From positions 8,060,001 through 8,124,000 of the forward strand of contig NC_058158.1 of the NCBI RefSeq assembly GCF_020080835.1: 64,000 bases of DNA, given 5' to 3'. Below are positions 33,226 to 43,542 of this stretch, piece after piece (positions within the stretch are counted from its first letter, which is position 1; each line of letters opens with the position of its first letter). This stretch comes from Cotesia glomerata (taxonomy: Eukaryota > Arthropoda > Insecta > Hymenoptera > Braconidae). Position numbers and translations under genes: made by a program. The notes beneath the pieces are model-generated. The model saw nothing but the letters and a program-made list of their open reading frames with translations. It made no database searches and was not told where the DNA came from.

Positions 33226-34849
33226 TGGTTATACCTGTAGGTTGAGGTTGAGGTTGGTATCCACCATTGCAAACTTGGCAACTTTCACCACCCGAGTGTT
33301 TGTTTAACAACTTACTAAGAAGCCCACCCCCTTGACCTAAAGTGCGGCGCCTTCGGACTTTGCTAAGCTTTCCGGGTTTGATTAACTCCACGTCTTTATG
33401 ATCTATCTCATCCATATCAATCTTTATCAATTGAGTTTCTCCATCACCGATCTTCTCAACTTTGAACCCTTCCGCCTCTAAGTCTTTGGCCAGCTCATCT
33501 AAGCTGACTGGCTTATCCTCGTCATCCTCTTCAACAACCAGCAACACTGTCGCTATTGGTTCTAGATTGACAAAATTAATCAGTCCCCTGGTTAATTTTC
33601 TTTGTGTTATTATCATTACACAGAAAAAAAAATGTTCTTGAATCAAGTATATAATTTTGAAGACCTCAATATTCTTGATTTGAGTAGAAAAATTCTTGAT
33701 TTAAGAAAATTTTACTTGATTCAAGACCATTACCCTTTTCAAAATTATATTCTTGGTTCAAGAACTTTTCTCTTGAATCAAGTTAATTCTTTTTTTCTGC
33801 GTACTTACCTAAGATTGTAGGATTCTGTGCTGCGAATTCGTCAGTCAAAATTTCGTTAGTTTCCTCGCTAGTGGACGCGTTTTTTATTGCGAAGAGGTTT
33901 ATGATATACACGGCTCCCGGGTGAAAGGGTTCCGCGTCTTCAGTGGGTGGTTCTAATTCCGTAGAGATGGTCGGTTCGACGGTATCAACCCCAAAATCCC
34001 CGATTTCCGCATCTTCATTCGGCGCTTCAAGCTCCGTTGAAAGTGTCGGGTTACTTTCGTCGATTATTTTCTCAGAATAACTTGCTGTTTCGGCATCAAG
34101 TCGTGGTGGTTGCAATTCTGTGGCTAGAGTTGGTAATGCATCATCAGTTCGTGGTGTTGACCTTCCTTTAAGTTTAAATAAATAATTAGATTGTATTTAA
34201 TTGAAGATTAAAAATTATTGTTAGCTTTTTTTTTATTTAAATAAATTTTTCTTGGCTCAAAAATTTTTATTTATTTATTTAAGATTAATTTTTTTTTTTA
34301 ATTATTTTTCCACGTTCAAAATTTTTTTTTATTTATTTAAGAACATCAACTTTTTTTTTTTTTAAATAATTTTTTATATTCAAAAATTTTTTTATTTAAA
34401 TAAATTTTTCTTGGCTCAAAAATTTTTATTTATTTATTTAAGATTAATTTTTTTTTTTAATTATTTTTCCACGTTCAAAATTTTTTTTGAGTCAATTTTT
34501 TATCAGTGTAGATTGCAAAATTTTCAATTTATATAAAAATTTATAAATAAATTTTTAAAAATTACTTAATGATAGCATTTGATACTTCATCTGTATTTTA
34601 ATTTAATATAAAATTATAATTTTTAATTAATATTTAAAATAAAACGAGACTATATTTAATTGATAAGAATTTTTTCTACAAATTTTGTACAAAAAAAAAT
34701 GAAATAATTTTAAGAATAATTATCAATTTTTTGCAATATTTAATTATGAATTATTATTAAAAAAATATAATACCAAAATCAGCCTCAAGCGGCAAAGAAC
34801 TTGATGTTGATAGTAAAACAAACAAAAATAACGACACGGACTTCCACAT
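31414..34849 (-). CDS. Secreted protein, paralogue with Gln/Pro-Tyr tail (336 aa)
   Basis: Five exons: 34849-34774 (signal peptide MWKSVSLFLFVLLSTSSS), 34165-33809, 33561-33235, 31785-31590, 31468-31414 (TGA); 1,011 nt, all GT-AG, phases consistent. Residues about 30-110 are acidic and repeat a PTLSTELEAP..DAE-like unit. Residues 115-145 (GAVYIINLFAIKN) resemble the N-terminal part of the downstream paralogue, and residues about 157-195 hold one copy of the same repeat (KPVSLDELAKDLEAEGFKV). A basic site KVRRRR follows (213-217), then CQVC, then a tail of HYQPQP repeats (about 263-310) with GCNTCGG and a short Ser/Gln-rich end. AATAAA lies 18-24 nt past the stop. Family not recognised. Co-orientation and shared design indicate tandem duplication followed by divergence. 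Confidence 0.83.
31962..32232. mobile_element. CACTGATAG MITE, TG target duplication
   Basis: Ends CACTGATAGAAGGATTT and AAATCCTTCTATCAGTG, with TG on each side. Interior is nearly palindromic (AACAAATCATTTATTAGAG...CTAATAAATGATTTGTT). Lies in the third intron of the 336-aa protein gene. Confidence 0.8.
32813..33063. repeat. Inverted repeat with perfect 33-bp arms
   Basis: Left arm 32,813-32,845 (TCGATACTGCCATTCTAATA...) is exactly repeated inverted at 33,031-33,063. The loop is about 185 bp. Probably a small TIR element; same intron as the preceding MITE. Confidence 0.8.
33619..33801. mobile_element. TA-flanked MITE adjoining a splice donor
   Basis: Ends CACAGAAAAAAAAATGTTCT and TTAATTCTTTTTTTCTGCG, TA on both sides (33,617-33,618 and 33,802-33,803). 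Interior is a string of CTTGATTCAAG-like palindromes. It makes up 183 of the 247 bp of intron 2 of the 336-aa gene, and its right TA is 4 nt from the splice donor GT. Confidence 0.75.
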
Positions 34850-34950
34850 TTTAAAAACTAAATAACCAATATAATAAAATAGTTGATAATAAACAGCAAG
34901 ATGTAGGCAGTATAGTATTACAGCCTCCGAATATCAAATAGCCGGAATAA

Positions 34951-34986
34951 ACTGCATGAGAGCTCTTGGATCTTCCTTCTTTTATA
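34951..34986 (-). promoter_or_regulatory. TATA box and initiator of the 336-aa secreted protein gene
   Basis: Minus strand TATAAAAG (34,986-34,979) followed about 32 nt later by TCATGCAGT (about 34,959-34,951). Leader of about 105 nt to the ATG. Confidence 0.6.
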
Positions 34987-37944
34987 GCTTGTTATAACAC
35001 CAATACCACTCAAAGATGATCCTGTGATGATTGCATAAGAAAAGCAGTGAGTAATGCTGCATGGTGTCGCTATTTTTGCTTCGGTGTTTATGTTGATACT
35101 CTGGCTTTTCTCGGGGGATTTCCACGATTAGGATTCGGAAAATCCGCGAATCTCTGAATTTTCCAAGCTATTGTTTTTCTATTACAAAAAAACCACCGAT
35201 AAACTTAAACCGCGGGAACTATGAAAAATAATTACGCGTTAACTATTCTTCAATATCAAAAACTGGAATAAATTAAAAAAAAACTAAAAATATTTTTAAC
35301 ATGAAAAATACAAAGTATGGCCTTGGTTAATGTGCTCGTTCAAGATTGTAGTTATTTACAGTGGCATTGAAAGAATGATGAGTTGATGAAAAAAACACTT
35401 CGGAACTAATATCTTTGATCATTATACAGCAATCATATACATATGTCCGTACATTATATTTATTTTAAATAATCGAGTCATAAATTTTAAAAAATTAATA
35501 TTTATTTTTATTTTTCCGAAACTTATTAACATAAACGGAAGTGTGTCTGTAAAAAACATTTTTAAAATGAAAGTTCCTTAAGGAGGTTCGAGCGAATCTA
35601 ATGTAAAAAATAATTTCCAACTTTGAGCTTTGAAATTAAGTATACGTATAAATAAATATGTCATTTATCTCATCCCAAAATTTACAAAAGATTCACCGTT
35701 TAGTTACTTAGATATTAAATTTTAAAAATCACATATTTTATCTCCTTATACACGGGCTCTTATGGCAGACAAACGTTTTATCGACACTTTAATTATTTTT
35801 TTCAATATTAACCTCCCAACTTTAACGGATAAAAAACTATACACAAGAAACTTGGATTATAGCAAAATATAAAAACAATTTAATAATAATACATTACCGA
35901 TATAATTTTTGAAGTATTTAAAGTCAAATTTTATGTTTGCAACTCGTTTATCGTCAGCCATTTATTCGAATAAAGATTTGACAACATCGCGTCAACAGCT
36001 GAGAAAAAACAAAAGGATAGAAATATAGTTACAAAGAGAGAAATTTTTAATTTACACACTCATCCACGTCTCTGTAATGGGTATAATCAAACGCGCCATT
36101 GCCAAATCTGTTTATTTATTCCGGCAAGTAATAAATACCAAAGTCATTTTATTACTTTACTTTATTAAATAAGTAAAAATCATCAATTATTAAATTGTTT
36201 AAATTATTTCAAATTAAAATAAGGAATTTTGACAAATATTGGGAAGACTAAAATTAAAAAAAAAATTTTAACATTATTTTGACTCATTAATTACGCTCGA
36301 ACTTCTTTAAAGATGTATCTTCTGAATTAAAAAAAAAAAAAATAAAAACGCAGTTATTAGCTGAGAAATAAATGAACAATTTAATATAAAAATTTTATTG
36401 ATCTGAGTGTAAATGTACTTGAGAATTATAATTACCGTAAATTGATTCATCTACTTGATAAAAAAAACCCGACAAGTTTTATTGGCGTGTCTTTGTTTAA
36501 AGCTAACGCAGAACGCAATGGATTGTTTTCTGTACTATTATGGTGCCCGATTGAAGCCACGGCTTTCTCGTCTTTGTGCGAACGGATCAAGAATGTTAAT
36601 TTACTGTTTTTAACCTTGACGATCAACATGGAATCTTATAATAACACTTAATATAACAATTATTATATTTTAAAATATAAAATTTACTTATTGGCGCCGG
36701 AAAATCTGTAAAAAAATGTTTCGCGAAAAAAAAAAATAGAAAATTCTCTGCGTAAATATTTATTTTATTATATTTCATCAGACGGAACTTAATAATAAAT
36801 TATTAAAAGATATTTATATTTCTTGTCTGATATTGATAACAAATTACGGCGTAATAGCGATGAATTTTATAATCTCACACGCTCGTGTGTGACCTAATGA
36901 CTTGTAAAACTAATGACGTTACTTATTATTAACCCCTGGGCTTTCCTAACTTTTAAAATTACTCGTTATTATGAATTAATCCGCTAAAAAACGGGTATGA
37001 TAATTGATAAATAAATACACGGCAATTAGATACAATGATCATCAATTAATTTAGTCATTTATAATTTAAGACAGCGTGAATAAAAAATTCTCGATAAAAA
37101 ATCATATTTATTAACTTTTTTCCTGTTTAATTAAGTGATTAGCATATAATTATTTATTCCGATCTTGACCATGGAGAATTTTAATGCAGAGACATCTGGA
37201 ATTATTTCACTTAACTACTATCCAGGTGAACAAACTGCGAATCTACAGCGGGGATTTTTCTGAAGGTAAGTCTAATAAAGATTAAATTATACAAACTTGC
37301 AGTTAATGTAAGAGCAACCTCTTTGTTCTTCAGCTCATAACGAAGTAATACAAATTCATGATAATTTTCTTCAGTAACTTATCTACAGACCATATCACTG
37401 TAGATTTACGCGGACTTCGATAGATAATTAAATTATCGTTTATTTAAAGCGTTTTTTTGGAAAATTTTGATTTATTTATGCATAAAATGCTTTTTAAAAT
37501 TTCATTTTTTGTACAAGTATGACAGAGATACTTCCGTTTGTCAAATAAAAGGCAAGAGAGAAAAAAGTATAAACTTTTTTTTTAATAAAGCTATTATTAA
37601 ATTACTTTAAATCATTTTAAAACAGACTTAATTTAAAGATAGCATAATTTTCAACATAGTAATCAATTAATTATCTTTATTCTTTATAATATAACGACGG
37701 GAAATTGATAAAATATACAATAATAATTTTTGTTTTTCGTTCTAATAAAACTGAAACTTTATTTAATTTTTATTTTCATTCCGAAATCATGCTTTTTATT
37801 AACATAAAAATAGATCAACAGAAAATATCGACATCCGCTCGTATTAAAAGTTCTTAATTAAAGAACTATCATCTAAAAATTTAAGCTTCATTTTTACAAG
37901 AATAGAAATTTCAATTTTATTTTCGCTTTCCGGTTTTTCATAAA
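34987..37944. other. Intergenic stretch with weak coding hints only
   Basis: Between the divergent flank of the 336-aa gene and the knottin-like gene no exon could be firmly supported. Two spots are less AT-rich: 36,470-36,620, with open frames on both strands, and 37,171-37,272, a 33-codon ORF with an ACCATGG start context followed at once by a GTAAGT. Neither has recognisable homology. Confidence 0.4.
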
Positions 37945-38428
37945 TTAATTGACACAATTTCCTCTTCTGGAAAATGACTTGATTTTACAATTTTTAGAAC
38001 AACAATCATTGTTCCAATGACACTGCAAATAGACCAAATAATGTAATAATTAATCTATTTTTTGCTTCTCAATTATAAAGTATACTTACTCCATAATCTA
38101 GCGCGGAACATTTAACGTAAGGCTTTTTTTCAGTTACTTCTGAAATGTGCGTAATTTTAACATCAGATCGAGGAAATTCAGCGCATATTTTTCTATTCCA
38201 ATATGGAGAATAATTACAGAAATTTGAACAACATCGGTTATTTTTCCCACACTGTATAAATAGTAGAATAAAATATTTTATATTAATTATTTAATTTTAT
38301 CAACTAATTTTTTTAAGACTCACAAATAAGTTATCTGATAAGCATGATGGATGAATGATTGAGTTTTTAACATTCTTTATACTCAATAATTGAATGCACA
38401 CGAATAGAATGATGGTGTATTTAATCAT
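37945..38428 (-). CDS. Secreted double cystine-knot (knottin-like) protein, 114 aa
   Basis: Three phase-0 exons: 38428-38324 (signal peptide plus first Cys), 38251-38090, 38022-37945 (TAA). The mature protein has two six-Cys units with the same spacing, C-x6-C-x5-CC-x3-C-x10-C, the framework of inhibitor cystine knots. Each unit is split by an intron placed just before its second Cys, so the two units arose by duplication including the intron. Between them is a linker of about 27 residues containing SDVKITHISE. Such knots occur in ion-channel toxins, protease inhibitors and antimicrobial peptides; which applies here cannot be told. An initiator-like CAGTCATT lies about 25 nt upstream of the ATG. 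A decayed copy lies about 0.6 kb away on the same strand. Confidence 0.82.
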
Positions 38429-39008
38429 GGTGCTTCAAGTTTAAAAAATGACTGAAAGCTAAGTGAATAAAATATGTACAATAATTCTCCGTTATATTAA
38501 GTTATTTATGTTTTAATTATCTAAAATTTATTATTGTGACGGTTGTAAAAAGGATCACCTTCCGGATATGTCATCATAAAAATTTATATTTCGATTCAGA
38601 TAAGTATTAAATTTCTATTAATATTTTAATTACTGTCCTGTTAAATTTTTTTGATAAAACTTTTAGTATTAATGCAATCAAATTCTATGAATAGAAGAAA
38701 TTTTGAAAAATTATTAGCGAGTCGTGTTGATAAAGTAAAAAATTTTGCTATTTATATCTTTTTTTAATATTTAGATAAGTATTTAAGGACCTATAAAACT
38801 GTCGAAAATTATTTTCGGCATAAAAACAGTTTAAATATCAAACAATTAAAACTTATTGTTCAAAATACATTTATTACATCATTAGTGACCATTTAAAATT
38901 TATTTTAAGAAATTTCAATATCAATAATTATTTTTAATCAGTCGACAAAGCACTTCTATAACATATGATTTATTTTTGGTAAAAAAGTCGTAGTTTTTTT
39001 TATCTATC

Positions 39009-39494
39009 CTATTGAATTTTGGTATTTTTCTTTATACAAACGCCCAGTAGCGGAAATGATGATGCCGGACAATTTTTGGAGCAACAATCTACATTGGTAA
39101 TACACTAAAATAAAATCAACATATTATTAGTCGATTAAGTTGTGAATAATTAACTAATGTGCATACTATTTTTCCATTAGGAAAACATGCTTGATTCTCT
39201 CCTATCTCTGAAATGTGGACGACTTTAATATCTGATTTATTTAATTCTGGAGATTTTTTACAAATGTTAACTTCCCTATACGAAGAATAGTCGCAGAAAC
39301 TCGAACAACATTGATTGTCTCTTTCACACCGCAATTGAAATATTAGTCAAAATTAATTGCTCTTTACTTTATATTGTTAATAATAAATGTATACATACGG
39401 AGAAATCGATTGACCTTCATGACGAGTGGATAAATGATCCTATTATTCCATTAATAATTAAAAATTGAATGTAAACTGATAGGAGTATATTCAT
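39009..39494 (-). pseudogene. Second double-knottin copy, probably pseudogene
   Basis: Exon-by-exon paralogue of the 114-aa gene: 39494-39399, 39328-39167 (162 nt, the same length as in the intact gene) and 39104-39009 (TAG). The linker HISE motif is kept and the second unit keeps the full C-x6-C-x5-CC-x3-C-x10-C spacing. Two breaks hit the first unit: a TGA at 39,419-39,417 where the intact gene has its first Cys codon, and loss of the AG acceptor before exon 2 (the bases there read GCGG). If both are real the gene cannot make the two-unit protein; an alternative start or a sequence error remains possible. Confidence 0.72.
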
Positions 39495-40244
39495 TTTTAT
39501 TGTATTTTTTTAATTTTTACTCAACAACACAATAAATATCCTTAATAATGCTTAATAGTTTTATAGTTTTGATAGCTCAAAACGAAGTGAAATAATTCTT
39601 AATAATACAGTATATAAAAACATTATCATAACTTTTTTAATTGTGATTTTATGACTTTAATTGCTATTATAAAAAATTATCAACTATCGATAGAAAAATT
39701 TTGGATCTATAATTGTTCTTACTGACGATTAGAGATGCGAGCGGTCCCGTCATTAACATTGTTTTTGGTTATCGGACGGTCATAGGACCGTCACATGACC
39801 GTTTGTTAAATGACGGACCAAGCAAGTGAAAATGCTGCCATCTAGTGAATTTCTAAGAACTTAAAGCAAAATAACAGTTTGTTATTGGGGGTGAATTTTG
39901 GAGTAATATAAGTATGGTAAATAATTTTTTTATAAATATTTAATTGTAAATTTGGTGTCATAACTTATTTTATGCAATGGTTTAAATAATTAAAATTAAT
40001 ACGAATATTCTCTGAAAGATACAAAATATTATTTAATTAAAAAAAAGATATCGTTATTAATTATAAGTATGAAGCTATATGTGAAATCTTAAAGATAAAT
40101 GTATAATTATAACTATTAAATAAAGAAATTTTTGTGATGATAATAATAAAACATGATTTATGTTATTTCTTATTTATTGCATCATTTAATGGTTGAAAGT
40201 TATTTTAAATTGAAAGCCAATTTTAAAATGGTACATGAAAAATC

Positions 40245-41015
40245 ATTTTTCTTGCTCTCCTAGCCGAAAGTACGCTCTTCCGGGACGCACTTTACTCCAG
40301 GAAGAGCAACTTTTATGGCCTACTCTAACGCATGCGCGCTACGCATATTTTCTGGCCGGCAGCACAGAACCTCGCTTTCTTTCGTATTTTCGTGGCGCGG
40401 CCGGCCTATACGGCGAGTTTCAACTGTATATATATATAACAGTCACAACATCGTCTGTATGTAACATGTCAACACTTAACCCTTCGTTGGTCGCGCTATG
40501 AGCGAGTCGCCGCCTAACAACTACTCAACCTATAGAGCCTCGCTATAGTGCGAGCGAGAAACTAAAAAAAGCGCGACCAACGAAGGGTTAAACTAACCAA
40601 AAAATGTCAAATAAATAAAAATAATTTCTAACTAGATTATTGTTAATGAACTATTTAATAATAATATTGCACAAATAATTTATATAAAAATTTTAGAAAA
40701 TATAATATAAAAGTTTTGTAGATTTTATTTGCTTTCTTTTATATTTTGACAGCTAGTAAAGCAATGTTTATAAAACAATTCATGTACTCTACAAGCTTCT
40801 AATAATTTAATTTCAATCTTTCTTAGCCGTCTAATTAAAAACTAATTTTTAATAAACTTAAAAAAATTAATTCTGTTATTAAATCGGGTTTAAATATTTG
40901 TGACGAGTTCTGTGCATGTTATCTCTCTTAATCAGAACATTTGTTAGTAAACTAAATTAAATAAAGAAATAATAATTAAATTAAATAACTAAATTGGTGG
41001 TATCATTGACCTAAA

Positions 41016-41049
<34 letters not shown>

Positions 41050-41240
41050 TTTAAAATAACTTATTTTTTTTTATTTATTAATTTTTACTTTTTTATTATG
41101 CCTGCCCCGACCAGCAAAACCTCGGCTTCGCCTCGGCTTTGCAAAAGTCGGGCGGCGCCCCCCTCACCCCTGGCAAAACCTCGGTTTTGCAAAACCCCTT
41201 CCCCGGGGTTGCGTACTTTCGGCTGGAGAGCAAGAAAAAT
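40245..41240. mobile_element. Fold-back element with 30-bp TIRs inside the hAT element
   Basis: Left arm ATTTTTCTTGCTCTCC-TAGCCGAAAGTACGC and right arm its complement (one 1-bp indel) at 41,211-41,240. GC-rich at both ends: near the right end short palindromes CCTCGGCTTCGCCTCGG and GCAAAACCTCGGTTTTGC. No target duplication recognised, no coding capacity. Confidence 0.7.
40480..40587. mobile_element. piggyBac-like MITE, 108 bp, TTAA target site
   Basis: CCCTTCGTTGGTCGCGCT at left and AGCGCGACCAACGAAGGG at right, an exact 18-bp TIR, flanked by TTAA on both sides. TTAA followed by CCC is diagnostic of piggyBac-type termini. Third level of nesting here (MITE in fold-back in hAT). Confidence 0.85.
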
Positions 41241-41799
41241 AGTATACAACCCATGACCAGAATTTTGGATGCCCTAACGTATGTGATATGATGCCAGGAA
41301 ATCCAACTTTCTGGCCTTGGGTCGTAATATACTATTTATTCGACTTTAAAATGATTAGCTGTACAAGCTAAAACTGAAATATCTCGGTAAACTTCGGTAA
41401 TACAATGATCGATTTATTTTATAGTTTTTATTTAAGAATAAAATATAACTAAAAATTTTCGTCACAAAAGCCTATATAGTTGCAAATGACCAAATTCATG
41501 ACGGTTTTTAATGTGACCGTAAATTTTGCCTCAATTGTCTACAAATGCTTTATTAGAAAATTCTGTCAAAAACGTTTATATAGATGCAAATAATGAAATT
41601 TGTGACCGTTTGAAATGTGACGGTTATTTCAGAATTACAGAAATTTTTTTAAATTATGAGACGGTCATAGGACGATCTTATGACCGTGTCCTGACCAAAA
41701 ATAAAAATGACGGTCATTCCGCATCTCTACTGACGATAACAAAAACCAGTGAAATAAAAAACTAGAAAGATAAATAGATCGTGACTTTATTTGTATCAC

Positions 41800-42702
41800 T
41801 ACACGGAGAAAAATTAATTATACTACCTACTATACAAAAATAGTAACTCCTACTATCTAAAATGGTAATAAAATAAATTAGTAACAAAATAATAGGTGGT
41901 ATCATTGACAATTGTAATAGTTACTATTAATAATGGTAACGGTTACTATTGAAAATAATAATTGTAATTATTATAAATTATTACTGTTACAATCAAAGAT
42001 GGTAACTGTAACCATCTCAGATTGTAAAAATTCTGAAAGAAAAAATAATTTAAATTTATTTAATTAAATCGTTTATTTACATCCATATTTTAGCTAATGT
42101 ACATTTTTTTCTTTGAAATATTAAAATATTTTAAATTTCCTTCAAAATTTTTTTTTGAAAATTTGATTTTTTTTATTTAAAAATTTTTTTTTGAAATTTT
42201 AATTTGAATTTTATTGAAAATTTTGATTTTTTTGGAAATTTCAAATTCTTTTTGAAAAATTTGGCGTTGAAACTTGTTTTAGACAAATAAAAATTTATAA
42301 ATATAATTTCAATCCGAATTTAATCCCGATTTTTTGTGCACTACACTGCACTACAGCTGCTTTTAGTTTATTCAGAAATGCATCTACGGTAACGCAGATT
42401 CTTAATTTTTTAAATATTTTTTACTAGCTTAAATAGTAGTTATTATTATTACTGATGGTAACTGCAACCATCAGGTTATATTAGGAATTACGATTTTGAT
42501 AATAGTAGTAACTAATTAAAATAATAACAGTTTTATTATTACTGATTACCATCATAATAGTAGTAGTTACCATCAGGATGGTAAATACTACAATTCTGAT
42601 AGTTTATTTAACTATTTAAATAATATTTACTACTATCGAATTCAGTTAAAAAATTTTAACGTAACTAGATAATAAACTCTACTATAAAATTTTCTCCGTA
42701 TA
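41800..42702. mobile_element. TIR element with TACACGGAGAAAAATT ends
   Basis: Left TACACGGAGAAAAATT, right AAATTTTCTCCGTATA. Both subterminal regions are filled with short ATGGTAACTG / CAGTTACCAT motifs, so the ends are inverted copies on a larger scale. Non-coding. Confidence 0.65.
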
Positions 42703-43542
42703 CATGCGTTTTATAAAGTTACTAGCTATTACTCGCCCGCTCCGCTGAGCGCTTTATAGAATTATATTTTTAGATCTAGACTTGAAATTTAATTAGAGTA
42801 TTGTTTTGACTTGCACAGATTCCCAATTATATCGAATTGGCATGCACCTTTTATCCATGTAATTATTCTAGTTAATATTCATTGTAACTTTCAATGTGCA
42901 ATCATTATAACATTCCCGTGTCTTTCTTACAAAAATGAATAATAATTAATTTGAAAAAAAAAATTTGTAATGAGCATTGAAAGTTTCAGTTAAAGAAATT
43001 ACAGGTCTCATAAGTGAAGGAATTTGCCTAGTATATAAACATAACCAATAGAATTAAAAAATTTATTTTAAACAAATGACAATCGAATAGAATAAATTTA
43101 GTTACAATAAAAATTCATTATTTCTAAGTCAAAAAAATATAGGCTCCGGATAAGTAATCACCAACATATTATATACTAAAACCTTCTCCGAAACACGCTG
43201 CATCTTATGGTATAAGTATTATTCCGATCGGTTCGGTAGTTTTCGCAGTATAACCGGACAAAAAAACCGGCTCTCCATTTAATAGTATAGATGAGACATT
43301 TTAATAATATTATTATTGGTATTGGTTTAATAATTACTTTTATTTTTACTAGAAAGAGCCATCGATAAATTAAACTCATTGTCTTCTAAAATTTCAATTA
43401 TTCTTTCATCACAACAGGAAATTTTTATTTTTATATTTATCTATGCTATAAAAAAAAACAATTAAATTTATTTAGCCTCAACAAAGTAAGTACGTAAATA
43501 TAAATATAGATTTATTTTTGGAAAAATAAAAAAATAAATAAA
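42703..43542. other. 3' flank of the Ser-rich secreted protein gene
   Basis: AT-rich. An AATAAA on the minus strand at about 43,511-43,516 is the likely polyadenylation signal for the gene that stops at 43,543. A fragment at 42,722-42,765 (TCGCCCGCTCCGCTGAGC) is GC-richer and may be transposon debris. No other gene. Confidence 0.45.

Larger units (their letters stand above)
39730..41729. mobile_element. hAT element, 2,000 bp, 8-bp target duplication
   Basis: TIR TAGAGATGCG at left, CGCATCTCTA at right, flanked by the identical octamer CTGACGAT at 39,722-39,729 and 41,730-41,737. Subterminal GACGGTCAT and ATGACCGT motifs cluster within 100 bp of both ends, as in hAT elements. No transposase frame, so non-autonomous. 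It hosts a fold-back element and a piggyBac-like MITE. Confidence 0.88.

Noticed and set aside
36442..36651. Possible gene on either strand
   Set aside because: Less AT-rich and open on both strands, but no homology or splice structure; left as part of an intergenic entry.
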